The translations under genes were made by a program, and so were the position numbers. The notes below the pieces were generated by a model that was not told the DNA's origin, ran no database searches, and was given only the letters and a program-made list of their open reading frames with translations. Shown piece by piece: positions 36,119 through 45,507 of a DNA stretch of 64,000 nt. How positions within the stretch are numbered: the stretch's first letter is position 1; each line of letters starts with the position of its first letter. The stretch lies in the NCBI RefSeq assembly GCF_030697065.1, contig NZ_JAUYQU010000258.1, positions 1 through 64,000 of the forward strand, read 5' to 3'. The stretch comes from Bradyrhizobium sp. (GTDB lineage Bacteria; Pseudomonadota; Alphaproteobacteria; Rhizobiales; Xanthobacteraceae).

Positions 36119-36931
36119 ATGACACCGCAAGAACGCCAACTGGTTGACGATCTTTTCGACCGCCTGTCGAAGGTGGAGGGCGCGCCGCGCGATTCGGAAG
36201 CCGCGAGCGCAATCGCGCAGGGTCTGCGCAAGGCGCCTAACGCGCTCTACGCGCTGGTGCAAACCGTGCTGGTCCAGGACGAAGCGCTGAAGCGCGCGCA
36301 TAGCCGCATCCAGGAACTGGAGGGCGAGGACGAGCAGCAACAATCCGGCGGTTTCCTCGATTCGATGCGCGAAACGATTTTCGGGCAAACGGCACAGCGT
36401 GGTTCGGTGCCGAACGTGCGGCCGCCCGAGCTTCCGGGCCGTCCGACATGGAACAGCGGCCAGGTCATGCAGCGGGCCCAGGATTCCGGACAGTACGGCC
36501 AGTCGCCTTACGGTCAACCCAATGGCGCGCAACAGGCGCCGATGGGCGGTGGCGGCGGCTCCTTTCTCGGAACGGCGGCAGCCGCGGCCGCCGGCGTGGT
36601 CGGCGGATCGCTGCTGCTCGGCAGCATACGCTCGATGATGGGCGGCGGCGGCGGCCAGCAGCAGGGCTTCGGCGACACCGCCAGCGCCGGCGACGGCGCA
36701 GGCCATCGCGGCAGTGTCGAAGACCGCAGGCCGTGGGGCGATCAGTCCGGCGGCGACCTGGCGAAGGAAGCCGGGATCAACGACATCGGTTCGTCCGGAC
36801 GCCATGCCAGCAATGACGACGGCTCGTCGCGCACGGGATTGTTCGATAACGCATCGAACGACGACGACCACGACGACATGGATCTGGATTCCGACGATTT
36901 CGGCGATGACGGCGACAGCGATTACGCCTGA
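36119..36931 (+). CDS. DUF2076 domain-containing protein
   Basis: 270 residues. The N-terminal DUF2076 signature is clear: MTPQERQLVDDLFDRLSKVE, AAIQGLRKAPNALYALVQT-like text, VLVQDEALKRAHSRIQELE (coiled coil). A Gln/Gly/Pro-rich middle, a glycine run with one hydrophobic stretch (AAAAAAGVVGGSLLLG) and a very acidic Asp-rich tail follow. Probably a peripheral or single-span membrane protein of unknown function. GGGAGAGACGAC precedes ATG 36119. A strong terminator lies just after. Confidence 0.85.
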   Translation: MTPQERQLVDDLFDRLSKVEGAPRDSEAASAIAQGLRKAPNALYALVQTVLVQDEALKRAHSRIQELEGEDEQQQSGGFLDSMRETIFGQTAQRGSVPNVRPPELPGRPTWNSGQVMQRAQDSGQYGQSPYGQPNGAQQAPMGGGGGSFLGTAAAAAAGVVGGSLLLGSIRSMMGGGGGQQQGFGDTASAGDGAGHRGSVEDRRPWGDQSGGDLAKEAGINDIGSSGRHASNDDGSSRTGLFDNASNDDDHDDMDLDSDDFGDDGDSDYA

Positions 36932-36956
36932 GGATTTCCCTCGGCCATCAAGGCAG

Positions 36957-36983
36957 AACGGCCGCCCAACCGGGCGGCCGTTT
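36957..36983. terminator. Bidirectional terminator between DUF2076 and the L,D-transpeptidase
   Basis: An 11-base perfect stem, aacggccgccc (36957-36967) with gggcggccgtt (36972-36982), around loop aacc, followed by short T stretches. It lies between convergent genes and can serve both. Confidence 0.85.
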
Positions 36984-37006
36984 GGCTTTGAGCCGGGCCA
37001 AAAAGA

Positions 37007-37819
37007 TCAGATCACGACGACCCTGGCGCCGACATTGACGCGGCCATAGAGGTCGATGACGTCCTCGTTGCGCATCCGGAAGCAGCCGGACGACACGTTG
37101 GTGCCGATGGTCCAGGGCTCGTTCGAACCGTGGATGCGGTAGAGCGACGATCCCAGATACATCGCGCGGGCGCCGAGCGGGTTTTGCGGTCCGCCTTCCA
37201 TGTGCCGCGGCAGATCCGGGCGGCGGGCCAGCATTTCCGGCGGCGGCGTCCAGGCCGGCCATTCCTTCTTGGCGGAAATCTGCTTGACGCCCGACCAGGT
37301 GAATCCGGGGCGGCCGACGCCGATGCCGTAGCGCAACGCCTTGCCGTCGCCCTGAACCAGGAACAGGAATTTGTTGGGCGTGTCGACGATGATGGTGCCG
37401 GCGCTTTCCTTGCCGTGATAGTCGACCAGCTGCTTCTCGTATTTCGGATCGAACGCCGGACGCACGGGTTCGCTGACGTCCTCCTGCCGGCGCATGGCCT
37501 GCTCCGCGCCCAGCGGCGGCAGCAGTGTGCGCCGGGGTTCGTAGGACGGCTGATAGCCGGGCTGCTGATAGCCGGGTTGCTGCTGGTAGCGACCGCCCTG
37601 CGGAGGTCCGTCGCCAAAAAGGAATTCGATGAAGCCGCCGCCCATCCGGGGGCGTTCGGCGTAAGCCAGTCGCACCGGTGCTACCGGTCGCGGCTCGGGC
37701 TGTCCGGCATGGATCACGGCAGGCTCGGCGGGCAGGCCGGCTTCGTTCGCCGCGGCGTGATTGACGCCGGCCAGCAGCGACGCGCCGGCAAGCAGCGCGA
37801 GAGACATTTTTTTGAACAT
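37007..37819 (-). CDS. L,D-transpeptidase (YkuD domain), periplasmic
   Basis: 270 residues. It makes 3-3 peptidoglycan crosslinks or attaches outer-membrane proteins to peptidoglycan. Signal peptide MFKKMSLALLAGASLLAG.. then a Pro/Gln/Tyr-rich linker with GYQQPGYQPSYEPRR. The C-terminal YkuD domain carries His230 in RIHGSNEPW and the catalytic Cys246 in VSSGCFRMRNED. ATG 37819 is used because the longer open frame upstream has no signal-like start. It is divergent from cheZ across 304 bases. Confidence 0.92.
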   Translation of the reverse strand: MFKKMSLALLAGASLLAGVNHAAANEAGLPAEPAVIHAGQPEPRPVAPVRLAYAERPRMGGGFIEFLFGDGPPQGGRYQQQPGYQQPGYQPSYEPRRTLLPPLGAEQAMRRQEDVSEPVRPAFDPKYEKQLVDYHGKESAGTIIVDTPNKFLFLVQGDGKALRYGIGVGRPGFTWSGVKQISAKKEWPAWTPPPEMLARRPDLPRHMEGGPQNPLGARAMYLGSSLYRIHGSNEPWTIGTNVSSGCFRMRNEDVIDLYGRVNVGARVVVI

Positions 37820-38123
37820 CGACGTACTCTGTACTGTTTCGTCACTGTTAAGTTCTTGGAAGCGCCTGGACCGGCGCCTTTGCACCTCCCCAATTAAAAT
37901 CAAAACAGCCTCGGTTTGGTAAACGGAAACGGCGTTTGGATTCACCACGTCGCGAATTCCATGCGGTTTTGAACGGTAGCGTTTATTTTCGATGAACGCA
38001 GGCGGCGCATGGTTAATCGATGGTGTGCGGCACGAGCGGTACGCCTCCCGAACAGTTCCGGCGTGAACCTGACGTTAAATCGCATCTGCCTAAAACGTTA
38101 CGAGTGCAGTCAGGGAAAATCCA
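37820..38123. other. Divergent promoter region between the L,D-transpeptidase and cheZ
   Basis: 304 bases with no gene. It is more AT-rich than its surroundings around 37890-38000 (aattaaaatcaaaaca, gtttattttcgatgaacg), consistent with two divergent promoters. I could not assign -35/-10 boxes or a structured element with confidence. Confidence 0.45.
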
Positions 38124-38897
38124 ATGCCGGTCAATCGCAGACGCTTTCGTATCGAACAAGCTTTCGTCGGCGACATGCCGATGCCCGCGGCGACGGACGG
38201 CGAGGCCGGCCCGATGCATCGCGAGATCATGAACGAACTTCGTTCCATCCGCGCCCAGATGGCCGCACCCAGCCACGACGCGGCGAAAGTCGCTGGTATT
38301 GATCCGGCGGCAGCGCAGCAGATTGCCGAGTCGCAAGCCTTGCTCGAGACCTATCGCGCCCAGATCGAGCAATGCGAAAAGCTCAAGGTCGAGCTCGACC
38401 TGATTTACGATGCCATCAACCGCACCAAGCGTGAAATCGCCGTGCTGCACGGCAAGAGCTTCGACGGCAATGAAATGTCCAAGGTGACCGGCGAACTCGG
38501 CGCCGTTGTCGGCGGCACCGAGGAAGCGACCCAGCAGATCCTGGAGGCGGCCGAAGCGATCGATCAGGCCGCCAGCGCATTGGCCAAGGTGAATTCGCCG
38601 GACCAGCAGAAGATCCTGAGCGAGGAAATCAGCGAGCGCGTCGTTTCCATTTTCGAGGCCTGCAATTTCCAGGATCTGACCGGTCAGCGCATCAGCAAGG
38701 TGATGGCCACGATGAAGTTCATCGAAAACCACATCACCGTCATGATGGACATCTGGGGCGGCGTCGATGCCATCCGGGCCCACGCGCCCCCCATCATCGA
38801 CGAACGCGAAGGCGACGCCAAGCTGCTGAACGGGCCGAAGCTCGATGGCGACGCCGGCCATGCGTCGCAGAACGACATCGACGCCCTGTTCGACTGA
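38124..38897 (+). CDS. cheZ: CheZ-family CheY-P phosphatase
   Basis: 257 residues, largely helical with a long coiled coil (about 60-200). The CheZ active-site sequence ACNFQDLTGQRI at 179-190 places Asp184 and the catalytic Gln188, matching D143/Q147 of E. coli CheZ. The C-terminus SQNDIDALFD is nearly the CheY-binding peptide found at the N-terminus of FliM (SQxEIDALL), joined by a flexible linker, just as E. coli CheZ uses a C-terminal peptide to hold CheY-P. No other chemotaxis genes are adjacent. A perfect palindromic terminator follows. Confidence 0.88.
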   Translation: MPVNRRRFRIEQAFVGDMPMPAATDGEAGPMHREIMNELRSIRAQMAAPSHDAAKVAGIDPAAAQQIAESQALLETYRAQIEQCEKLKVELDLIYDAINRTKREIAVLHGKSFDGNEMSKVTGELGAVVGGTEEATQQILEAAEAIDQAASALAKVNSPDQQKILSEEISERVVSIFEACNFQDLTGQRISKVMATMKFIENHITVMMDIWGGVDAIRAHAPPIIDEREGDAKLLNGPKLDGDAGHASQNDIDALFD

Positions 38898-38920
38898 ACC
38901 CGCATTTCGCCAGACCTACA

Positions 38921-38948
38921 AAAACGCCGGCCCCGGGGCCGGCGTTTT
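38921..38948. terminator. Perfect palindromic terminator after cheZ
   Basis: The 28 bases 38921-38948 form a perfect palindrome: arm aaaacgccggcccc and its exact complement ending gttttc. With A-runs before and T-runs after, it can terminate transcription from both sides, serving cheZ and the convergent lipoprotein gene. Confidence 0.88.
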
Positions 38949-38970
38949 CGTTCGGAGTCATGCACCCGGA

Positions 38971-39489
38971 TCAGGCGCGCGGCGCGCAGCGGATGTAGAC
39001 CATGTTGCCGTAGCGAACCGCGGCATCCTTGTCGACGAAACGGGTCACCAGCACGCGACCGTCGAACGAAACTATTTCGCGATCCTGCTCGCCGGGGGTA
39101 GGTCCGGCCGGACCGATGTAATTCTTGCCGCTGGGGCTGCCCTTGAGGCGCAGTTCCTGCGGGGTCGCCTGGTCGGCCAGATGCATGACGACGCCGCCGG
39201 TAGCGCCGGCGGTGATCACGTAAGGCTGCTTGCATTGCGAGCGCGCGGCAGCTTCGGTGCGCGCGCGGTCATTGGGGTTCTGGTATGATGCGAGGCCCCA
39301 GCGGCCGACGATCTCGTCGGCGCGAATGCTGGCGGGCATATCCGGCACCACCGCGGGCTCCGGGGGCGCCGAAGGCCCCGATGAGAAGGACGGCAGGCTC
39401 ATTCCGCCGCCGCAGGCCCCCAGAAATAACGTCAGCGCCGAGGCGATCCCCAGATTGGCGACCGTCCGCACGCTACATGACCTGACCAT
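38971..39489 (-). CDS. Lipoprotein of unknown function
   Basis: 172 residues. ATG 39489 gives a lipoprotein signal peptide, VRTVANLGIASALTLFLGAC, with lipobox LGAC. The mature part begins with a Gly/Ser/Pro linker and then a compact domain: ADEIVGRWGLASYQNP, RSQCKQPYVITAG, VMHLADQATPQELRLKG, VSFDGRVLVTRFVDKDAAVRYGN and VYIRCAP. Two cysteines could pair. Likely anchored to a periplasmic membrane face; substrate or partner unknown. Confidence 0.85.
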   Translation of the reverse strand: MVRSCSVRTVANLGIASALTLFLGACGGGMSLPSFSSGPSAPPEPAVVPDMPASIRADEIVGRWGLASYQNPNDRARTEAAARSQCKQPYVITAGATGGVVMHLADQATPQELRLKGSPSGKNYIGPAGPTPGEQDREIVSFDGRVLVTRFVDKDAAVRYGNMVYIRCAPRA

Positions 39490-39641
39490 GGCTTTCCCCC
39501 GAACATATTCGTGGCCGCACCCGTCCCGCAGCCAAGCGTAAAACTTCTGTCGGGGCAATGACGTCCCATTAACTACGCCGCAGCCCCGATATGGTTTCCG
39601 GATCATCCTATATCAGCCTCACCAAGGACTTAACCCCTTGC

Positions 39642-39670
39642 TTGACAGGATCGGCCGCAAGCCATATTCC
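39642..39670 (+). promoter_or_regulatory. Predicted groESL promoter
   Basis: ttgaca at 39642-39647 and tattcc at 39665-39670 are 17 bases apart; cttg with ccatat at similar spacing also fits the alphaproteobacterial RpoH pattern. It lies directly upstream of CIRCE and ~140 bases before groES, so RpoD with HrcA repression is the simplest reading. Confidence 0.55.
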
Positions 39671-39681
39671 CGGGAACACAA

Positions 39682-39708
39682 TTAGCACTCCAAGATACCG
39701 ATTGCTAA
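39682..39708 (+). promoter_or_regulatory. CIRCE element (HrcA operator)
   Basis: ttagcactc, nine bases, gattgctaa: the canonical inverted repeat TTAGCACTC-N9-GAGTGCTAA with one mismatch in the right arm. It lies just downstream of the predicted -10, where HrcA would block transcription of groESL until heat stress releases it. Confidence 0.9.
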
Positions 39709-39809
39709 GGGTGCAACAGCGCTGCCCCCGGCAGTGCCGAATGCGCCCCGTCTTCAAGCCACTTCGATGGCGAACCAGACCTGAAAACCGAGCCTCCAAA
39801 GGAACCGTC

Positions 39810-40106
39810 ATGGCTAAATCCAAATTTCGTCCACTGCATGACCGTGTCGTGGTCAAGCGCATCGACGCCGAAGAAAAGACCAAGGGCGGCATCATCATTC
39901 CGGACAGCGCCAAGGAAAAGCCCTCGCAGGGCGAAATTACCGCCGTCGGCCCGGGTGGCCGTGACGAAGCCGGCAAGCTGATCCCGATCGACCTCAAGGT
40001 CGGCGACCGCGTGCTGTTCGGCAAATGGTCCGGCACCGAGGTCAAGCTCGACGGCGAAGAGCTCCTGATCATGAAGGAGAGCGACATCATGGGCGTGCTG
40101 AGCTAA
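39810..40106 (+). CDS. groES: Co-chaperonin GroES
   Basis: 98 residues. The heptameric lid of the GroEL folding chamber. Conserved text: [14 protein letters not shown], the mobile loop [17 protein letters not shown], and [28 protein letters not shown] 39810 follows AAAGGAACC. Open sequence upstream in frame covers the CIRCE/promoter region and is not coding. It is cotranscribed with groEL. Confidence 0.97.
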   Translation: MAKSKFRPLHDRVVVKRIDAEEKTKGGIIIPDSAKEKPSQGEITAVGPGGRDEAGKLIPIDLKVGDRVLFGKWSGTEVKLDGEELLIMKESDIMGVLS

Positions 40107-40119
40107 CGCGCCCCAATAC

Positions 40120-40190
40120 AGCCCGCCGCCCAATGGCCAGCGCGGGCGGGGCTTTTTCTTCCCTTCTCCCCTTGTGGGAGAGGGGAAGAG
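40120..40190 (+). other. Hairpins between groES and groEL
   Basis: agcccgcc (40120-40127) pairs with ggcggggct (40145-40153) with one bulge, then a ctttttctt tract, which resembles a leaky terminator. A second hairpin, tctcccc..gggaga, follows. These may stabilise or attenuate the groES-groEL transcript. Confidence 0.5.
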
Positions 40191-40229
40191 GGCCCGGCGA
40201 CCGACCGTTTCCAATCATTCCAGGAGTAG

Positions 40230-41885
<1,656 letters not shown>

Positions 41886-41915
41886 CCCGGCTGCCCGCGA
41901 GCTACCCGATCGACG

Positions 41916-41945
41916 AAGGCCGCCTCCGGGCGGCCTTCTTTTTTG
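41916..41945 (+). terminator. Rho-independent terminator of groESL
   Basis: gaaggccgcc (41916-41925), loop tccg, ggcggccttc (41930-41939), then a run of T to 41945. A textbook stem and T-tract. Confidence 0.92.
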
Positions 41946-41995
41946 GCAAAAAGGCTCTACGGTAATGTCCGATTCTGGATCTTGAGGACGCTAAA

Positions 41996-43192
41996 ATGCG
42001 CGCGCTGCTAATCTGCCTGGCCGGCCTGATGACGGCTTCGCCGAATCTCGCTTCGGCGCAAGTGAAGCTTCCGGCCAAGGCCGCGCCAGGCGCCAGCGAA
42101 GTCCGGTATTTCACCGCGATCGACGGGTTGATGGACGGCCATGCCGACGCCGTGCTGAAGGAAACCCGTCAGGGCAGGAACGTCACCGCGGCGGTGCTCG
42201 ACGTCTGCTTTCCCGTCGAGAAGGGAAGCGACCGCAAGGACCGCTTCGTCGCCATGCTCGCGGTCAACGGCCAGACCCTGACCGGCAACACCCAGACCCT
42301 CGGCGACAAGCTGCCGGTCACGGTCAGACTGGTACGCAAGCCGACCGGCGACAGCTTCGAATTCCGCGGCCAGATCAGCGTCGGCCAGGCCGTGACGGAA
42401 GTGACCTCGACGGACAATTCCGACCTCAGCGAAAGGGAATTCCAGGAAAACCAGACCACCGACGACGGCATCAAGGAGAGTCCGAAGGATTTCACCGAAG
42501 TGTCGCCGGAATCGATTGGCGTGCGGGTCAAGCTGGACGCCGCACTGGATTTCCTGAAAGGTCTGAAGGGGCAGGATCTCGAAGTTTCGCTGAGCAGCCT
42601 CAGCGTCTCCTGCGACGCGATGCGCGCCGGCCATCAGACCATCCACATCAACATCGATCCGGAGCGATCGGCCGCGCTGGTCGCGAAAGCCAAATCGCTG
42701 CCTGGCGTAATCGCCGCCGGCTGGACCATTGGCGGCATGGAGATGGATCGTACCATCCGTTTCGCCGCTGCCGATTGGCGCGATGGCGAAAGGCTGAACC
42801 GGGACAAACTGGCGGCGGCCATTTCCGGCGTGCTGGCCAGGACGCTGGCGGCGAAAGCGGCGGCGTCGGCATGGGACGCCAATACGGGAAAACTGAAGAT
42901 CACGATGAAGCGGCCGAGCCGGACATTCCCCGCACTCGGCCTCACCGAGACCGTCGAGATCATCGCGATGGTGGCGCCGGACAGGCCCGGGACGACCGAC
43001 CGCCTCATGCTGTGGATCGGCAACCCCGCCGTTTCGACCGCGGACGAAACTTCAGGCCCCAGGCTCAATCTGGCGGAGGAGTCCAGCCTCGATGAGGAAG
43101 GCGAGTTGAAGGACGACAACGGCTCGGTCGATGCGCTGGCCAGGGAATTCAAGGGCCAGCGCTGGGACGGCGACAAGAACGCCTGGAAATAG
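41996..43192 (+). CDS. Secreted hypothetical protein
   Basis: 398 residues, unrecognised. The signal peptide is MRALLICLAGLMTASPNLASA. The mature protein alternates beta-strand-like stretches (VRYFTAIDGLMDG, VTAAVLDVCFPVEKG, KLPVTVRLVRKPTGDSFEF) and ends with an acidic tail (LAEESSLDEEGELKDDNG) and KGQRWDGDKNAWK. Two cysteines far apart. No membrane segment after the signal. It stands alone after the groESL terminator. Confidence 0.75.
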   Translation: MRALLICLAGLMTASPNLASAQVKLPAKAAPGASEVRYFTAIDGLMDGHADAVLKETRQGRNVTAAVLDVCFPVEKGSDRKDRFVAMLAVNGQTLTGNTQTLGDKLPVTVRLVRKPTGDSFEFRGQISVGQAVTEVTSTDNSDLSEREFQENQTTDDGIKESPKDFTEVSPESIGVRVKLDAALDFLKGLKGQDLEVSLSSLSVSCDAMRAGHQTIHINIDPERSAALVAKAKSLPGVIAAGWTIGGMEMDRTIRFAAADWRDGERLNRDKLAAAISGVLARTLAAKAAASAWDANTGKLKITMKRPSRTFPALGLTETVEIIAMVAPDRPGTTDRLMLWIGNPAVSTADETSGPRLNLAEESSLDEEGELKDDNGSVDALAREFKGQRWDGDKNAWK

Positions 43193-43320
43193 AACCGTCG
43201 TTCCCGCGGAGGTCCCGAAACCTTCGCAAACGCACCCTGTCCATGCATTCGTGCATTTGACATGCCGCGCCCCAGCGGCAAAGAACGGTGCGTATCCGCA
43301 CGGGAAGCTTCAGGGAATTG

Positions 43321-44820
43321 ATGGCGCGCTGTGACGTAGTGGTGATCGGCGCCGGCCTCGGAGGCTTGACGGCCGGTGCGATCCTGGCGCGCGCCGGACG
43401 CAAGGTGCTGGTCATCGAGCGCAGCAACTCGGTGGGTGGCGCGGCGTCGAGCTACAAGTCCGGCGACCTGTTCATCGAAGGCTCGTTGCAGGAAACCAGC
43501 GACCCGCATCACCCCCGCGACCCCAAACACGATGCACTGACGCGGGCGGGCGTGATCGACGCGGTCAAGTGGATTGCGGCAGGCTCGCTGTACGAAGCGC
43601 GGGGCGGCCCGCTCGAGGCGCCGTTCGTGATGCCGGACGATTTCGATGCGGCGCGGCAGGCGCTGACCGGGCGCTTTCCGCAGGCCCGCGCCGGAATCCG
43701 TCAGCTGCTCGACGAGATGGCGGCCATCGCATCGGCAGGCCCGCTCGCGCAGGACGACCCGGCCTTGATGCATTCACCCGACTGGCCGCTGTCGCTGTCG
43801 CAAAAGCTCGATGCGTTGTTCGGCGGCGACGAAGCCGTCAAATGCGCTGTCGCCGCCAACCTGTCGTATTTTCACCACGACCCCGCGACGCTGTGGTGGA
43901 TGCATTTCGCGATGGCGCAGGGCAGCTACCTGCAGAGCGGCGGACGTTTCGTGCAGGGTGGATCGCAGCGGCTGTCGAGCGCGCTGGCCCGCGCCATCCG
44001 CACCGCCGGCGGCGAGGTGCTGCTGCGCCGCGTCGCCACCGGCATGGCGCTCGATGCGGACGGCCGCGCCGGCGCCGTCACCCACAGCGCCAAGGATGGC
44101 AGCGACAGCCGGACCGTGGAATGCGGGCGCGTGATCGGCAACGCCGCGCCCGGCGCGCTCGCGGGCTTGATGCCGCAAGCGGCGGCAGACCGGCTGCAGG
44201 CAAGCTACGCGAACCGCGCGCCATCGATTTCGCTGTTCGCCATGACGCTCGGCCTCGGCAAGCCGCCACGCGAATTCGGCGTATCGGCCTATTCCACGCA
44301 ATTGCTGCCGCGCCAGTTGCAGCGGCTATCCGACTATTCGCAGGGCGCAAAGTTGATGGCCGCCGAACCCGGCGGGGCGATGCCGCCGATGTCGCTGGTC
44401 GACTTCACCGCGATAGATGCCGGGATCCCCTCGCCGCCTTTTGTGCTCTCGGTCTACGGACCCGATTTGCTGTCGAATTGGGACAGTTCGGACATGGACG
44501 CCTACCGCGAAAAGCGCGGGCGCTGGCAGGACGCCATCGTGCGCTATCTGGATTCGCTCTATCCGGGCCTCGCCGGCGCCGTGGTGGCGTCGTCGTTCAA
44601 CACCGCCCTGTCGGTCAGGCAGTATCTCAATGCGCCTGAGGGCGCGGTCTACGGCTTTGCGCCGACCCCTCCGCGATCGATCGGGCAGGCCTTCGAGCGC
44701 TCGCCGCGCACGGCGGTGCCGGGTCTTTATCTGGCGTCGGCCTATGCGGGTTTCGGCGGCTACAGCGGCGTGGTGCAGGCCGGCGGCGCCTGCGCCGACA
44801 TGATCCTGCGTGAGGATTGA
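43321..44820 (+). CDS. FAD-dependent oxidoreductase, phytoene desaturase/carotenoid isomerase-like
   Basis: 499 residues. The N-terminal FAD-binding Rossmann fold is VVVIGAGLGGLTAGAILARA followed by ERSNSVGGAASSY, where the GGxxSS-type motif marks the CrtI/CrtISO/retinol saturase group; the C-terminal flavin motif is LYLASAYAGFGGYSGVVQAGG. No carotenoid genes are near, so the substrate may be another polyene or lipid. ATG 43321 has AGGGAA upstream; GTG 43288 is also in frame. Confidence 0.85.
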   Translation: MARCDVVVIGAGLGGLTAGAILARAGRKVLVIERSNSVGGAASSYKSGDLFIEGSLQETSDPHHPRDPKHDALTRAGVIDAVKWIAAGSLYEARGGPLEAPFVMPDDFDAARQALTGRFPQARAGIRQLLDEMAAIASAGPLAQDDPALMHSPDWPLSLSQKLDALFGGDEAVKCAVAANLSYFHHDPATLWWMHFAMAQGSYLQSGGRFVQGGSQRLSSALARAIRTAGGEVLLRRVATGMALDADGRAGAVTHSAKDGSDSRTVECGRVIGNAAPGALAGLMPQAAADRLQASYANRAPSISLFAMTLGLGKPPREFGVSAYSTQLLPRQLQRLSDYSQGAKLMAAEPGGAMPPMSLVDFTAIDAGIPSPPFVLSVYGPDLLSNWDSSDMDAYREKRGRWQDAIVRYLDSLYPGLAGAVVASSFNTALSVRQYLNAPEGAVYGFAPTPPRSIGQAFERSPRTAVPGLYLASAYAGFGGYSGVVQAGGACADMILRED

Positions 44821-44828
44821 CCGGGATC

Positions 44829-45242
44829 TCAGTTGGTATTGATGCGGAAGCGCAGCGTCCTGGGTCCGACCAGCGAGACGAAATCGCCCTGCCGCTTCCA
44901 GGTCGCGGCTTCACTCAGGGCGGCGACCAGTTCATCGTCGGCCTGCGCCCGCGCCGGCGGACAGGAACGGTCCTGCATCGGCCCCGCGACGAAGATCACG
45001 GTGTTGCCCGCCACCGAAAACTGGCCCTTGCCGCCCTTGCACCACAGTTCGAGGATCACCTCGCCGGCATCGCCGATTTCCAGCGACGGAATCCGCTTCG
45101 ATCCGGGCTGACGCGACGCATCGAGCGTCAGTTCGAGCCCAAACGGAAAGCCGTCATCGGCGCGAGCCGGGGCAGGATTGATGGCGGTCGCGACCAGGGC
45201 CCCTGCGGCAGCGAGTTTCAAAAATCCGGGCGTGGAAATCAT
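44829..45242 (-). CDS. Secreted META/HslJ-like domain protein
   Basis: 137 residues with a signal peptide (LKLAAAGALVATAINPAPARA). The C-terminal portion resembles the META domain: MQDRSCPPARAQADDELVAA, then WKRQGDFVSLVGPRTLRFR, where CPP, EL..AL and the final LRF are typical. Such domains occur in heat-inducible HslJ and in secreted inhibitors or lipoproteins. ATG 45242 is chosen at the signal peptide. It converges with the flavoprotein gene, nine bases apart. Confidence 0.72.
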   Translation of the reverse strand: MISTPGFLKLAAAGALVATAINPAPARADDGFPFGLELTLDASRQPGSKRIPSLEIGDAGEVILELWCKGGKGQFSVAGNTVIFVAGPMQDRSCPPARAQADDELVAALSEAATWKRQGDFVSLVGPRTLRFRINTN

Positions 45243-45507
45243 AAGGCCTCTCGAAATCTCGCTGCACCTAAACCAGTGCCGTTCTAGTGAATGCCCGCGG
45301 CATTTGCCAGATCCGGCGCCCTTCGGCGCCGCGCCGCTCATCAAAATCCGCTCACAACCTCGCGAAGTTCGTGGGGCCTCCGTCCCGCACCGCGGCACCC
45401 ATGCTAGGATTGACCGCGACAGGCGGAGCCATGAGACTTTAGTCTAATGGAATTCGATCTGCCTTTTCTCAGGGCCTTCTGGGCCATTCCCCGGAGACGT
45501 TAATCTC

